DNA of 41,462 nucleotides from a bacterium (lineage in GTDB: Bacteria; CG2-30-53-67; CG2-30-70-394). Shown one piece after another: positions 14,638-24,888 of the stretch. The stretch spans positions 1 through 41,462 of the forward strand of contig JAJRSX010000036.1 in the NCBI GenBank assembly GCA_024278555.1, given 5' to 3'. The notes under the pieces are model-generated. The model was not told the origin of the DNA. It did not search any database and worked only from the letters and a program-made list of their open reading frames with translations. Every line of letters starts with the position of its first letter. Within the stretch, counting starts at the first letter, position 1. The position numbers were made by a program, and so were the translations under genes.

Positions 14638-16236
14638 ATGGGAGGAGGTGTGCCACAGGAGTTTCACGACTCACACCACGGCCTCGGCTTTCTGGCCGCG
14701 GTCCTCGACAGCATCGACGACGCGATCGTCGTCATCGACCGGCAGTTCACCATCCGCTGGTCCAACCGCGCCTTCCGGCTGGAGACCGGGAGGGGCAGGG
14801 GGGAGGTGGTGGGGAGCCGGTGTCACGAGGTCTCCCACCACCTGGACAGACCGTGTGACGAGCATGGCTCCTCCGGTGCCGGGGGACACGCCGGCGACTG
14901 TCCCATCAAGGAGGTCTTCGCCACCGGTCTGTCGCAGGAGGTGATGCACACCCACTACGACGGCGACAACAAGCCGCGCTACGTGGAGATCAAGGCGTAC
15001 CCGGTGCGGGGCGGCAGCGGTGAGGTCGACTACGCCATCGAGGTGATCAAGGACGTGACCCAGCGGGTCCACCTGGAGGAGGAGCTGCGCCACGCCCAGA
15101 AGATGGAGGCGGTGGGCCTCCTGGTGGGCGGCGTGGCCCACGATTTCAACAACATGCTCACGGCCATCACCGGCTACGGGGAGCTGCTGCAGATCGACGT
15201 GGAGGAGGGGAGCACGGTCCACCTGGCGGTGGAGGAGATCCTCTCGGCGGCCGAGCGGGCCACCCGTCTGACCCGCAGCCTCCTCGCCTTCAGCCACAAG
15301 GTGCGGACCGAGGTCGGGGTCGTCAATCTGAACGAGATCCTTCGCTCCATCGACAAGCTCCTGCGTCGCATCCTGGGGGAGGACGTGGTGTTCGACGTCT
15401 CTCTGCAGGAGGGGGAGATCCCCATCCTCGCGGATCGCTACCAGATCGAGCAGGTGGTGATGAACCTCGCCGCCAATGCGCGCGATGCCATGGCCGCCGG
15501 CGACCGCTTCGCGGTGGCCACCGAGGTGGCAATGTTCACACGGGAGGAGGCGTACGTGTGCGGCCTCACCGACAGCGGGAGCTACGGCATCCTCTCGGTG
15601 AGCGACACGGGCACGGGGATCGATGAGGAGACCCGCGCGCGCATCTTCGAGCCCTTTTTCACCACCAAACCACGGGACAAGGGGACCGGTCTCGGCCTCT
15701 CCATGGTCTCCCGGATCGTCGCCAACCACGGCGGTCAGGTCTCGGTGGAGAGCCGCCAGGGGCTCGGGACGACCTTTCGTATCATCCTGCCCCTGTGGCA
15801 GGGAGATCCGGTGGAGCTGTCCCGGCCGGAGGTCGACGAGGAGGCCCTGCCCGTGGGGGCGGGCGAGACCATCCTGGTGGGCGAGGACGATGTCGCCGTG
15901 CGCCGGCTGCTGGTACAGATCCTGGAGGCGTACGGGTACCAGGTGGTGGTCGCCCGCAACGGTGCGGATGTGCTGGCAAATTGCCGTGAGCGGGGGGACG
16001 GGATCGACCTCTACATCCTCGACGTGGTGATGCCGGGCAAGGGGGGGGAGGCGATCCTTCGCGACATTCGCCTGATGCAGCCGGCGGCGCGGGTGCTCTT
16101 CGTCAGCGGCTACCCCGAGGAGGTCCTCTTCCAACGCGGTTTCCCGACCGCCGAGAACGCCTTGCTGGTAAAGCCCGTTTCGCGTGCCGTCCTGCTGCGC
16201 AAGGTGCGGGAGATGCTCGGTGCCCGTGTCGGGTAG
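14638..16236 (+). CDS. Hybrid histidine kinase, PAS-HisKA-HATPase-receiver
   Basis: A 532-residue soluble hybrid sensor kinase with no transmembrane segment. Residues 15-140 are a PAS domain with an unusual Cys/His cluster (C62, H66, C73, C88 within CHEV, RPCDE and DCPIKEV), a variant that recurs in deltaproteobacterial kinases. The dimerisation/phosphoacceptor box GGVAHDFNN has H168, and the ATPase domain has [26 protein letters not shown] and GTGLGLS. The C-terminal receiver (about 410-530) has GEDD, D462 in LDVVMPG and the Lys in LVKPVS. There is no output domain, so signal must pass to another phosphotransfer or regulator protein. ATG 14638 is the first start in frame. The next gene overlaps the stop by 17 bases, implying translational coupling within an operon driven from 14508. 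Confidence 0.93.
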   Translation: MGGGVPQEFHDSHHGLGFLAAVLDSIDDAIVVIDRQFTIRWSNRAFRLETGRGRGEVVGSRCHEVSHHLDRPCDEHGSSGAGGHAGDCPIKEVFATGLSQEVMHTHYDGDNKPRYVEIKAYPVRGGSGEVDYAIEVIKDVTQRVHLEEELRHAQKMEAVGLLVGGVAHDFNNMLTAITGYGELLQIDVEEGSTVHLAVEEILSAAERATRLTRSLLAFSHKVRTEVGVVNLNEILRSIDKLLRRILGEDVVFDVSLQEGEIPILADRYQIEQVVMNLAANARDAMAAGDRFAVATEVAMFTREEAYVCGLTDSGSYGILSVSDTGTGIDEETRARIFEPFFTTKPRDKGTGLGLSMVSRIVANHGGQVSVESRQGLGTTFRIILPLWQGDPVELSRPEVDEEALPVGAGETILVGEDDVAVRRLLVQILEAYGYQVVVARNGADVLANCRERGDGIDLYILDVVMPGKGGEAILRDIRLMQPAARVLFVSGYPEEVLFQRGFPTAENALLVKPVSRAVLLRKVREMLGARVG

Positions 16237-17863
16237 CGGTGCGGAAGGCCTGCCCGGTGAGGGCGCCGTGGGGGCGGCGGAGCGCCCGCCGGCCCGGCGT
16301 GGCGGCGGGGCGTTCATCTCTCTCCTGGCCCTGGCCGGCCTCCTGCTGGTGCCGTGGCTCTACCGCTGCTTCGCTCCGCCCCGCTATCGATCCACGGTGC
16401 GCCTGCGGGTCGAGCCCCTCGGCCCGGAGCCGCGGGAGGCGGTCGCGGGGGAGGGCGATTTTCTCACCCAGTGTCAGCTCCTCACCACCCGGCAGTTTCT
16501 TCAACGGGTCGTCGATCGCCTCGGCTACTACGGAGAGGCGGAGCTGGCCGAGGAGGACCCTGTCGCCGAGCTGGCGCGGCGGCTCTCGGTCCGGCCGGTG
16601 CCCCGCACCCGTGTCGTGTTGGTGGCCGCCGAGGGGCGCGACCGCCTCTTCTGCGTGCGCCTCCTCGAAGAGCTGGTGAGGGCCTTTCCCGAGGCCATCC
16701 GTCTGGCGGAGCAACGACGGGCGGCGGGGCTGGAGGCGCGACTGGCCAGGGAGATTCATCTCCTGGAGGCGGCGGGGAGGTCGCCGGGTGGGGCGAGGGA
16801 AGCGGCAGCCGGCGCCTCGCCGACGGCGGGGGCGGGCAGATCGTTGCGGGAGTCGGCGCCGGCCGCCGTTCGCACCCTCCTGGAGGCGCGCCGGCGGGCG
16901 CGGGCGGAGGCCCTCCTGCGGGAGGTGGTCCCGGCGACCGAGGTTACCCTTCTCGATGGGCCGTCACCCGCGCGCGCCGTTCGTGCCGGCGTGTCGTGGG
17001 CGGGGATGGCCGCGGTGGCGGGGGGTGTCGCGGTGGCGGCGGCGCTCGTCGTGTTCTTCGCCGGCCGCCGCGGCGGCGCGGCCGGCGGCGGGGTCGGGCT
17101 GGAGGTCGCCGCCCTCGCCCGTGCCGTCGAGGGGCTGGCCCGGTCGACGCGCGCGCCGCCCCCGCCGGTGCGCGAGGGGGTCGCCCTGCCGGCCGTCCTC
17201 ACCGGCGATGAGATCGCCTCCCTCCTGGCGGCCACCGCCGGCCCCCTGGACCGCACCCTCTTCGAGCGCGCCCTGATGGGGGTGCCGACCCTCCTGGTCA
17301 ACAGCGCCGGGCCGCTCGATGTGGCCATCGGTGGACTGCTCAGCGGGTTGACGCCGGAGGAGGTGGTGGGGTTGCGCTGGTCCCAGGTCCACCTGGAGGA
17401 GGGGGTGGTCCACGTGGCCGGCTCACCGCCGCGCCTCGTCGACCTCAGCCCACCGGTCCTGCTCCTCTTCCGTCAGGCGCAGAAGGAGGGGCGCGACGGG
17501 GGCGAGTTGGTGGTGACCCAGGGCGGCGGCAGGGGGATCGGTGTCGCGGAGCTCGACGCCCTGCTGCTGTGCACCGCCCACGACGCGGGGCTCGACCGCC
17601 CCGAGCGGGTCACCGCCGGGGCGATCCGCCACACCTTCCTCGCCCACCTCGTGCGCCAGGGGTTGCGCCTCGCCGACCTGCCGCGTGTCGCCGGGCTCCT
17701 GGCCCCGGCGGTCCTCGCTTCGTATGGTCGCATGGCGCCGCCCGGCCCCGGTCTGGCGTTGGAGAGGGTCGACTTGACCCCACCGGGCTTTCAGCCCGTG
17801 AAGCCGCACGCCGGCGGACCGCCCTCCGGGGAGTGGACCGTGGGTGCGAGGTGGGAGGGGTAG
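16220..17863 (+). CDS. Wzz-like membrane protein fused to a degenerate tyrosine-recombinase domain
   Basis: A 547-residue protein. Residues 31-47 form TM1, followed by a Wzz/chain-length-determinant-like start (PPRYRSTVRLRV and FLTQCQLLTTRQFLQRVVDRL), a helical Ala/Arg-rich periplasmic stretch with probable coiled coil, then TM2 near 256-281. After a linker, residues 322-510 resemble a tyrosine recombinase catalytic domain: LLSGLTPEEVVGLRWSQVHL, then GAIRHTFLAHLVRQGLRLADL and VLASYGRM. The box II Arg (R470) and Tyr (Y502) remain, but the box I Arg is Thr378, the HxxR His is Gly467 and the LGH His is Leu, so DNA cleavage is unlikely. The start is GTG 16220 with GGAG at 16209-16212. The downstream kinase begins at the base after the stop. 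I know no named family with this layout; the domain calls come from motif reading alone. Confidence 0.75.
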   Translation: MPVSGSGAEGLPGEGAVGAAERPPARRGGGAFISLLALAGLLLVPWLYRCFAPPRYRSTVRLRVEPLGPEPREAVAGEGDFLTQCQLLTTRQFLQRVVDRLGYYGEAELAEEDPVAELARRLSVRPVPRTRVVLVAAEGRDRLFCVRLLEELVRAFPEAIRLAEQRRAAGLEARLAREIHLLEAAGRSPGGAREAAAGASPTAGAGRSLRESAPAAVRTLLEARRRARAEALLREVVPATEVTLLDGPSPARAVRAGVSWAGMAAVAGGVAVAAALVVFFAGRRGGAAGGGVGLEVAALARAVEGLARSTRAPPPPVREGVALPAVLTGDEIASLLAATAGPLDRTLFERALMGVPTLLVNSAGPLDVAIGGLLSGLTPEEVVGLRWSQVHLEEGVVHVAGSPPRLVDLSPPVLLLFRQAQKEGRDGGELVVTQGGGRGIGVAELDALLLCTAHDAGLDRPERVTAGAIRHTFLAHLVRQGLRLADLPRVAGLLAPAVLASYGRMAPPGPGLALERVDLTPPGFQPVKPHAGGPPSGEWTVGARWEG

Positions 17864-19801
<1,938 letters not shown>

Positions 19802-19805
19802 CGCA

Positions 19806-19838
19806 AAAAGGCCCCACCGCTTTCGCGGTGGGGCCTTC
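19806..19838. terminator. Bidirectional intrinsic terminator
   Basis: A perfect 13-bp stem (AAGGCCCCACCGC / GCGGTGGGGCCTT) with a TTTC loop lies between convergent genes. The AAAAA before the left arm gives a T-tract on the minus strand, so it is canonical for the 19873-20661 gene; in the plus direction it ends the kinase operon with only a short T stretch. Confidence 0.88.
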
Positions 19839-19872
19839 CCCGTCGCCCGCCCGCAGGGCGGGGCACTGAAAA

Positions 19873-20661
19873 CTAGAAGCGGATGAAGGCCTCGATGAAG
19901 GGGCCGTCGAAGGTGGCGTTGAGGACCACGTCCGACTCGTCGATGGCGACGTCCATGATCCGGTAGCCGCCGCTGATCCCCACGAAGGGGATCGGGGAGA
20001 GCTCGACCCGCGCCTCCGCGTCGTAGATGTGGTTGCCGCTGTAGGCGAGGCCCGCCCCCCGGACGTCGACGGCGAGGAAGTCGGCGAGGCCGAGCTTCAC
20101 GCGGCCGCCGACCATCGGGATCGGCACGGTGAAGTCCTGCGACTCGGTGGTTTGGGTACCGGTGATCTTCTCCGTGCCGGTCACCTCGACCTTGCCGTCG
20201 AGGAGCTTTACCTGGGCCAGGAGCCCGACCTGGACGCGCACCGGGAGGTCGTCGAGGTTGAGGACGTTGAGTCCGAGGCCGGCGTCGTACATGTCGAACT
20301 GGAGGGTGGAGTCGAGGGTGCCGTTGAGGTCGAAGGTGACATCACCGAAGGCGATCTCCTGGGTGGTGGTGCCGCTGCCGGCGATGTCGATCGGGGTGTA
20401 GCGGCCGAAGATGAAGAAGGGGCCGAGGTTGGCCCACGCGGAGGCGCCCACCGGGCTCTCGTTGTCGAGGCCGAGGCCGTCCTCCGTCCCTTCGAGAGAG
20501 AGGGTGTCGGTGCCGAGGGTGGTGGAGGCGGAGCCGCTCACCGCGATGTCGCCGGTGAGGTCCATCGACCAGTACTCGACACGTGCCCCAACCATTTCAT
20601 CGGCGGTGGCGAGGCCGGGGACGGCGAGGCACAAGAGGGCGGCGAGCAGAGAGCGAAGCAT
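19873..20661 (-). CDS. Exported beta-barrel-like outer-membrane protein, unknown function
   Basis: A 262-residue protein with a clear signal peptide (MLRSLLAALLCLAVPGLATA) and a mature part that starts DEMVGARVEYWSM. The rest is rich in alternating beta-strand patterns with Gly, Thr and Asp turns, for example FIFGRYTPID and DAGLGLNVLNLDDLPVRVQVGLL, and the chain ends in Phe (FIEAFIRF), as outer-membrane barrels do. It resembles small 8-strand barrel families; I cannot name the subfamily with confidence. It is downstream of the ArnT-like gene on the same strand with an 81-base gap, and the 19806-19838 hairpin terminates it. Transport, lipid modification or a structural role are all possible. 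Confidence 0.75.
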   Translation of the reverse strand: MLRSLLAALLCLAVPGLATADEMVGARVEYWSMDLTGDIAVSGSASTTLGTDTLSLEGTEDGLGLDNESPVGASAWANLGPFFIFGRYTPIDIAGSGTTTQEIAFGDVTFDLNGTLDSTLQFDMYDAGLGLNVLNLDDLPVRVQVGLLAQVKLLDGKVEVTGTEKITGTQTTESQDFTVPIPMVGGRVKLGLADFLAVDVRGAGLAYSGNHIYDAEARVELSPIPFVGISGGYRIMDVAIDESDVVLNATFDGPFIEAFIRF

Positions 20662-20742
20662 GAGATCCTCCTCCGTAAGGGGTGGGGTGGCGGGGTCGCC
20701 AACCTATCGGCGCGGGACCGCGCAGAGACGAGGGGGACCGTT

Positions 20743-22335
20743 TTAGTGGACCGGCGGGGTGGCTGGCAACCGTCCCACCACCACCCAGTCGCGCCAGTGG
20801 CCGCGGGCGACGTTGAAGCCGCGGAAGGCGGCGAGGACCGCCGGCGGCGGATCGAGGGTGGGGGCGACCTCGTGCCAGACCGCCTGGGGAAGGACGCAGG
20901 CGAAGGGAGGGGGGGAGGCGAGGAGGGCGGCGAGCGCCTCGCGGTCGCCGAGTTCCTGCACCGTGTCGTGGCCGGCGAAGACCAGCGACGGCTCGAAGTA
21001 GCCGAAGGCGTAGCGGGCGGTGGGTGGCGCTGCCGCGAGGGCGGCGACCATCGGCGGCGACGGCTTGAGGGGCTCCAGCGACGGCAGGGCGGCGCCGCCG
21101 AGCCAGGCGAGGACGACGGCGGCGGTCACCGCCACGGCCGCAAGGTGGCCGCGCCAGCGAAAGGCGAGGTGGGCGATCCCCACGAAACAGAGCAGCAGCG
21201 CCTCCACCTCCACCGCCGCCGGGGCGCCGCCGGGCAGCTTACGCTGCGCCCCCACCACCAGACCGACGCCGATGCCGAGGGCGAGCAGGCCGCTCGCCGC
21301 CGACGCCCACCCCCACCATCGCGGCCGCCGGGGTTCGGCGACGATCCGGCCCAGCGCCAGGGCCAGGGCCGGGTAGGCGGGGAGGGTGTAGTGGGGGAGC
21401 TTGGTGGCGGCGGCGGTGAAGAGGGCGAAGGGGAGGAGGAGCCAGAGAAAGAGGGGCCGGCTCCCCCTGTCGCGCAGGCGGCGCAGGAGATCGAAGATGG
21501 CGCCGAAGCCGAGGAGCGCCCACGGGAAGAAGCTCGCCGGCAGGGTGGCGAGGTAGTACCAGATCGGGCCGCGGTGGCCCTCCAACGGGTGGGCGGCGCG
21601 GTCGATCACGTGGTGGCCGATGGCGACACGCAAGAAATCGCCGTGGGTCCTGAGCTGCACCGCCACCACCCACGGCAGGCAGATCGCCAGGAGGAGGAGC
21701 AGGCCAGCGAGGAGGCGGCGGCCGGGCCACGGCCACGGTTGTCCACCGGCGAGCTTCAGACCGAGGGCGGTCCCTCCCACCACCAGGGGCGCGATCGGCC
21801 CCTTGGTCATGATCCCCAGGGCGACCGCCCCCCAGCCGAGGAGCAGGTTCGGCCAGCCGCCCGCCCCCTGCCAGCTCCGCACCACCGCGAGCTGCCCGGC
21901 ACAGATGGTGGCCAGGAGGGTCGCGTCCACCGTGGCGACCTTCGCCTCGATCCCGAGCTGCAGGGTGAGGCAGAGGATCAGCGCCCCCCACAGGGCCGCC
22001 GTCTGTCCCAGGAGGCGGCAGCCGATGAGGCCGGTGAGCAGCACCGCCAGACCGCCGGCCAGCGCCGACGGCAGCCTCGCCCCGAAGGGGGTGGGGCCGG
22101 TGGCGCGGTAGGCGGCCGCCATCAGCCAGTAGATGAGCGGCGGCTTGTCGTAGCGGACGACCCCGTGGAAGTGGGGGACGACGTAGTCGCCGGTGGCGAC
22201 CATCTCCCGTGCCGCCTCGGCAAAGCGCGGCTCGTCCCGGTCCCACAGGGAGGTGGCGTGGTTGCCGACGAGGTAGATCGCCACCCCGAGGCAGGCGATC
22301 AGGGCGAGGCGGAGGTGAAAGGAGGAGGTCGCCAT
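20743..22335 (-). CDS. ArnT-type family 39 glycosyltransferase, integral membrane
   Basis: A 530-residue polytopic protein with about 10-12 hydrophobic segments. The first periplasmic loop has the GT39/ArnT signature LWDRDEPRFAEAAREMVATGDYVVPHF, split here as WDRDEPRFAEAAREM and DYVVPHFHG, followed by YDKPPLIYWLMAAAYRATG, the loop that holds the catalytic acidic residue. KLPHYTLPAYPALAL later in the chain is another family marker. Such enzymes move a sugar from a polyprenyl-phosphate donor to lipid A or another envelope acceptor on the periplasmic side; the actual donor and acceptor are unknown. The start is the ATG ending at 22335. A long open frame on the opposite strand (20029-22347) is a GC-skew shadow. 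Confidence 0.92.
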   Translation of the reverse strand: MATSSFHLRLALIACLGVAIYLVGNHATSLWDRDEPRFAEAAREMVATGDYVVPHFHGVVRYDKPPLIYWLMAAAYRATGPTPFGARLPSALAGGLAVLLTGLIGCRLLGQTAALWGALILCLTLQLGIEAKVATVDATLLATICAGQLAVVRSWQGAGGWPNLLLGWGAVALGIMTKGPIAPLVVGGTALGLKLAGGQPWPWPGRRLLAGLLLLLAICLPWVVAVQLRTHGDFLRVAIGHHVIDRAAHPLEGHRGPIWYYLATLPASFFPWALLGFGAIFDLLRRLRDRGSRPLFLWLLLPFALFTAAATKLPHYTLPAYPALALALGRIVAEPRRPRWWGWASAASGLLALGIGVGLVVGAQRKLPGGAPAAVEVEALLLCFVGIAHLAFRWRGHLAAVAVTAAVVLAWLGGAALPSLEPLKPSPPMVAALAAAPPTARYAFGYFEPSLVFAGHDTVQELGDREALAALLASPPPFACVLPQAVWHEVAPTLDPPPAVLAAFRGFNVARGHWRDWVVVGRLPATPPVH

Positions 22336-22528
22336 GGCGCGCCGTGAGTCTGGCGAACTTCGGAGGCGGTGGCGAGGGCCATTAACTTGTCCTCCGCACA
22401 GCGGAGTCTAATCGGCCCCTCCCTCCAACCCCCCCCCCCGGAGGGGGGCGTGGTCCCTCCTTTCGCAATCGACAAAATAAGAATAGGAGAAGGCATCCAT
22501 TTTCCCGTGCCTGTCTCTACCAGAGCTC

Positions 22529-23584
22529 ATGAGCCGTCTGCGCCGCAGCCAGCCGCGCGCCCTCTACTGGCGTCGTGGGGTCCAAACCCTCTTTGTCGCG
22601 ATCATCCTCTGGATCGGGGTGCACTTTGCCCTCTTTGTGGAGGCGGCGCGGCGCGGCGAGGCGGTGGGCTTCCCGCGACCGCCGGGGGTGGAGTCGTTCC
22701 TGCCGATCTCCGGGATGCTCGGCCTGCGCCACTGGCTGACCTCGGGCCACCTCAACACCATCCACCCGGCGGCGGTGGTCCTCTTTCTCGTGGCGGTGGC
22801 CACGGCGGTGGTGGCGCGGCGCGCCTTCTGCGCCTGGGTCTGTCCGGTGGGCTCCCTCTCCGAGGGGCTGGCGCTGCTCGGCAAGCGGCTCTTCGGCCGT
22901 AACCTGGTCCCGCCGCGCTGGCTCGATGTTCCCCTGCGGGGCTTCAAGTACCTCTTTCTCGCCTTTTTCCTGTGGATCGTCTTCGTGGTCCCCACGCGGG
23001 GGCTCGCCGCCTTCCTCTACGGCGACTACAACCGGGTCGCCGACGTGAAGATGTACCTCTTCTTCCGCGAGATCGGCCCCGGCGCCCTGGCGGTGGTCGT
23101 GGGGCTGGTGGGCGGCTCGCTCCTGGTGCGCCACCTCTGGTGTCGCTATCTCTGCCCATACGGGGCGCTCCTGGGGCTCGTCGCCCTGGTGAGCCCGAAC
23201 CGGATCCGCCGTGACCCGGACCAATGCGCCGGCTGCCGCGCCTGCACCGAGGCGTGCCCGCAGCTCCTGCCGGTCCACGACCGGCTGGCGATCCGCTCCG
23301 TCGAGTGCACCGCCTGCCAGTCGTGCGTCGATGCCTGTCCCACCCCCACCACCCTCACCTTCGGCCTCCGGCGGAGTCGCGGCCTGCCGCCGTGGGCGGT
23401 GGCGGCGGCGGTGGTGGTCTGCTTTGTGGTGGGGATCGGCGTTGCCCGGCTCACCGGCCACTGGCGCAGCGCGGTGACCACCGGCGAGTACGTGGCGCGC
23501 ATGCCGTGGATCGATCAGATCGACCATGTAGGGGCCGCCATGGGTGGTGAGACAGTGGGTGTAAAGCAGGTGAACACGCCCTAA
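22529..23584 (+). CDS. Membrane polyferredoxin (NapH/NosR/CcoG-like 4Fe-4S protein)
   Basis: A 351-residue inner-membrane electron-transfer protein. It has about five or six hydrophobic segments, two CxxxCP boxes at membrane edges (CAWVCPVG and CRYLCPYG), and two classical 4Fe-4S ferredoxin motifs near residues 233-275 (CAGCRACTEACP and CTACQSCVDACP). This is the layout of NapH and the C-terminal half of NosR, which pass quinol electrons to periplasmic reductases. No partner reductase is in the window, so the pathway is unknown. ATG 22529 is the annotated start; an AGGAG near 22484 is too far upstream to serve it. The last 40 residues lie after a final membrane helix and look poorly conserved. 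Confidence 0.88.
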   Translation: MSRLRRSQPRALYWRRGVQTLFVAIILWIGVHFALFVEAARRGEAVGFPRPPGVESFLPISGMLGLRHWLTSGHLNTIHPAAVVLFLVAVATAVVARRAFCAWVCPVGSLSEGLALLGKRLFGRNLVPPRWLDVPLRGFKYLFLAFFLWIVFVVPTRGLAAFLYGDYNRVADVKMYLFFREIGPGALAVVVGLVGGSLLVRHLWCRYLCPYGALLGLVALVSPNRIRRDPDQCAGCRACTEACPQLLPVHDRLAIRSVECTACQSCVDACPTPTTLTFGLRRSRGLPPWAVAAAVVVCFVVGIGVARLTGHWRSAVTTGEYVARMPWIDQIDHVGAAMGGETVGVKQVNTP

Positions 23585-23663
23585 CTGTCTGAAAACACAG
23601 GCCTATCCCCGGTGTTGGCGGGGAGGGGTGTCGGAAATCGAGACGGTTTCCCCGCCTTGAGCG

Positions 23664-23676
23664 TCTCAAAATGAGA
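23664..23676. promoter_or_regulatory. Candidate enhancer palindrome upstream of the PEP-CTERM gene
   Basis: TCTCAAAATGAGA is a perfect 5-3-5 inverted repeat 100 bases upstream of the -24 element at 23777, the distance expected for an NtrC-type activator site. A nearby GGAAATCGAGACGG may hold a related half-site. Confidence 0.4.
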
Positions 23677-23776
23677 TGGCCGTCCCCGGCGGCGCTTCTC
23701 GAGGTGTCTGCGTAAGGGCAACAAAAGCAAATAAAATCAATGAGTTGTTTATCGTGTTTGGTGTTCTGCATGAAGA

Positions 23777-23793
23777 TGGCATGGCGATTGCTT
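23777..23793 (+). promoter_or_regulatory. Sigma-54-type promoter of the PEP-CTERM gene
   Basis: TGGCAT-GGCGA-TTGCTT fits the -24/-12 consensus, with GG and GC 12 bases apart, in an AT-rich island 55 bases before the ATG at 23848. Apart from the N5 spacer and the last base it is the same as the promoter at 14508. Confidence 0.78.
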
Positions 23794-23847
23794 TAAGTTT
23801 GGGGGAGGAGCCAAACACACACCCACCGTCCAAGGAGCTCCCCTCCG

Positions 23848-24822
23848 ATGAAACTGCCCATCGCTATTGCCCTCGCCGCCGCCGTGGGGCTCACGCCGGC
23901 CGCCGCGCGGGCGAACTACTACCACTATCACGAGATCGTCCTCGACAACGACTTCGTTGCCGGGACCCCCTCGGGCGGTTCGACCCACCAGTTTCAGTAC
24001 GCCGGCGAGGATGGCGGGCGGCTGATCCAGGCCGGCAACACCTACCAGGCGACCTTCTGGACGCCGACCGGTGGCCTGCCGCAGCCCACCGACTCCACTG
24101 ATCCGTTCCACTACGTGGCCGACCCGGGCGCGCCGACGAGCAATGCCCCGTATATCGCCAACCGGCAGGGTGATCTCTCCGCCGCCGGGCAGAGCGACTG
24201 GTGGATGCAGTGGAATCCGGAGGGCGCCACAGCCAAGGGCAACCTCAACTGGATCAAGCTCTATGTGTACGGTCAGAACATCGACCAGATGACGCTCCTC
24301 TCCGCCGACGGCCAATCGCTGTCCGGTGGAAAAACCACCACGAACAAGCCGTACGCCTCTACCGGCAAGGACTTCTACAACGGCCAGTGGCGGGACCCGT
24401 CGGATTCGAGCAAGGATCTGACCTGGTACGAGTTCAAGCTCTTCAAGGACCCGAGCCCTGACGGCTACCTCGCCGACTGGGACGACGCCGACTACGCCGA
24501 TCCCAACGCGGCTCCCGGCTACTTCTCTACCGATCGCACCGGTGGCGTGGGCTATGGTGGGGCCGGGTCCAACCTCCCCGGCGGGTATGACGCGGCGACC
24601 GGTAACGCCAACTACGACGAGTGGATCCACTTCGTGGCCGGGAACACCGGCAACTGGGACATCTACGCGGTCGCCCTGGAGGTGGACTACCTCGGCCTTG
24701 CCCCGACCAACCTGCCGAACAACCCGCCACCGAACAACGCGGTGCCTGAGCCCGCCACCCTCCTGCTCATGGGGATGGGGCTCGCGGGGGTGGTGCTGCT
24801 TCGCCGCCTGCGGCTCGCCTAA
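23848..24822 (+). CDS. PEP-CTERM sorting domain exported protein
   Basis: A 324-residue secreted protein with an N-terminal signal peptide (MKLPIAIALAAAVGLTPAAARA) and a C-terminal sorting signal: AVPEPATLLLMG, a hydrophobic helix (MGLAGVVLLRR) and a basic end (RRLRLA). Exosortase would cut at the PEP box and the protein is expected in the envelope or an exopolysaccharide matrix; no exosortase gene is in the window. The mature part is rich in Tyr, Asp, Asn and Gly with repeated NYYHYHE, DDADYADP and GYGGAGSNLPGG-like stretches and only aromatic, low-Cys content, as in beta-sandwich surface proteins. The ATG at 23848 has AAGGAG near 23834. A sigma-54 promoter precedes it and a strong terminator follows, so it is a single-gene unit. 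Function beyond sorting is unknown. Confidence 0.93.
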   Translation: MKLPIAIALAAAVGLTPAAARANYYHYHEIVLDNDFVAGTPSGGSTHQFQYAGEDGGRLIQAGNTYQATFWTPTGGLPQPTDSTDPFHYVADPGAPTSNAPYIANRQGDLSAAGQSDWWMQWNPEGATAKGNLNWIKLYVYGQNIDQMTLLSADGQSLSGGKTTTNKPYASTGKDFYNGQWRDPSDSSKDLTWYEFKLFKDPSPDGYLADWDDADYADPNAAPGYFSTDRTGGVGYGGAGSNLPGGYDAATGNANYDEWIHFVAGNTGNWDIYAVALEVDYLGLAPTNLPNNPPPNNAVPEPATLLLMGMGLAGVVLLRRLRLA

Positions 24823-24843
24823 GGGCTGGAGCCGCGGCGTCTT

Positions 24844-24880
24844 GGGGCCGTGACCGGGAGGGGTCACGGCCCCTTTTTTT
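24844..24880 (+). terminator. Intrinsic terminator of the PEP-CTERM gene
   Basis: A perfect 12-bp stem (GGGGCCGTGACC / GGTCACGGCCCC), a 6-base loop and seven T's. It is 22 bases after the stop, ahead of the convergent tatD-like gene. Confidence 0.95.
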
Positions 24881-24888
24881 CTTTACTG

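Noticed and set aside
20029-22347. 772-residue open frame opposite the ArnT-like and beta-barrel genes
   Set aside because: Its composition (Gly/Glu/Arg/Ala low complexity) is that of the antisense of GC-rich coding DNA; the minus-strand genes have clear family motifs.
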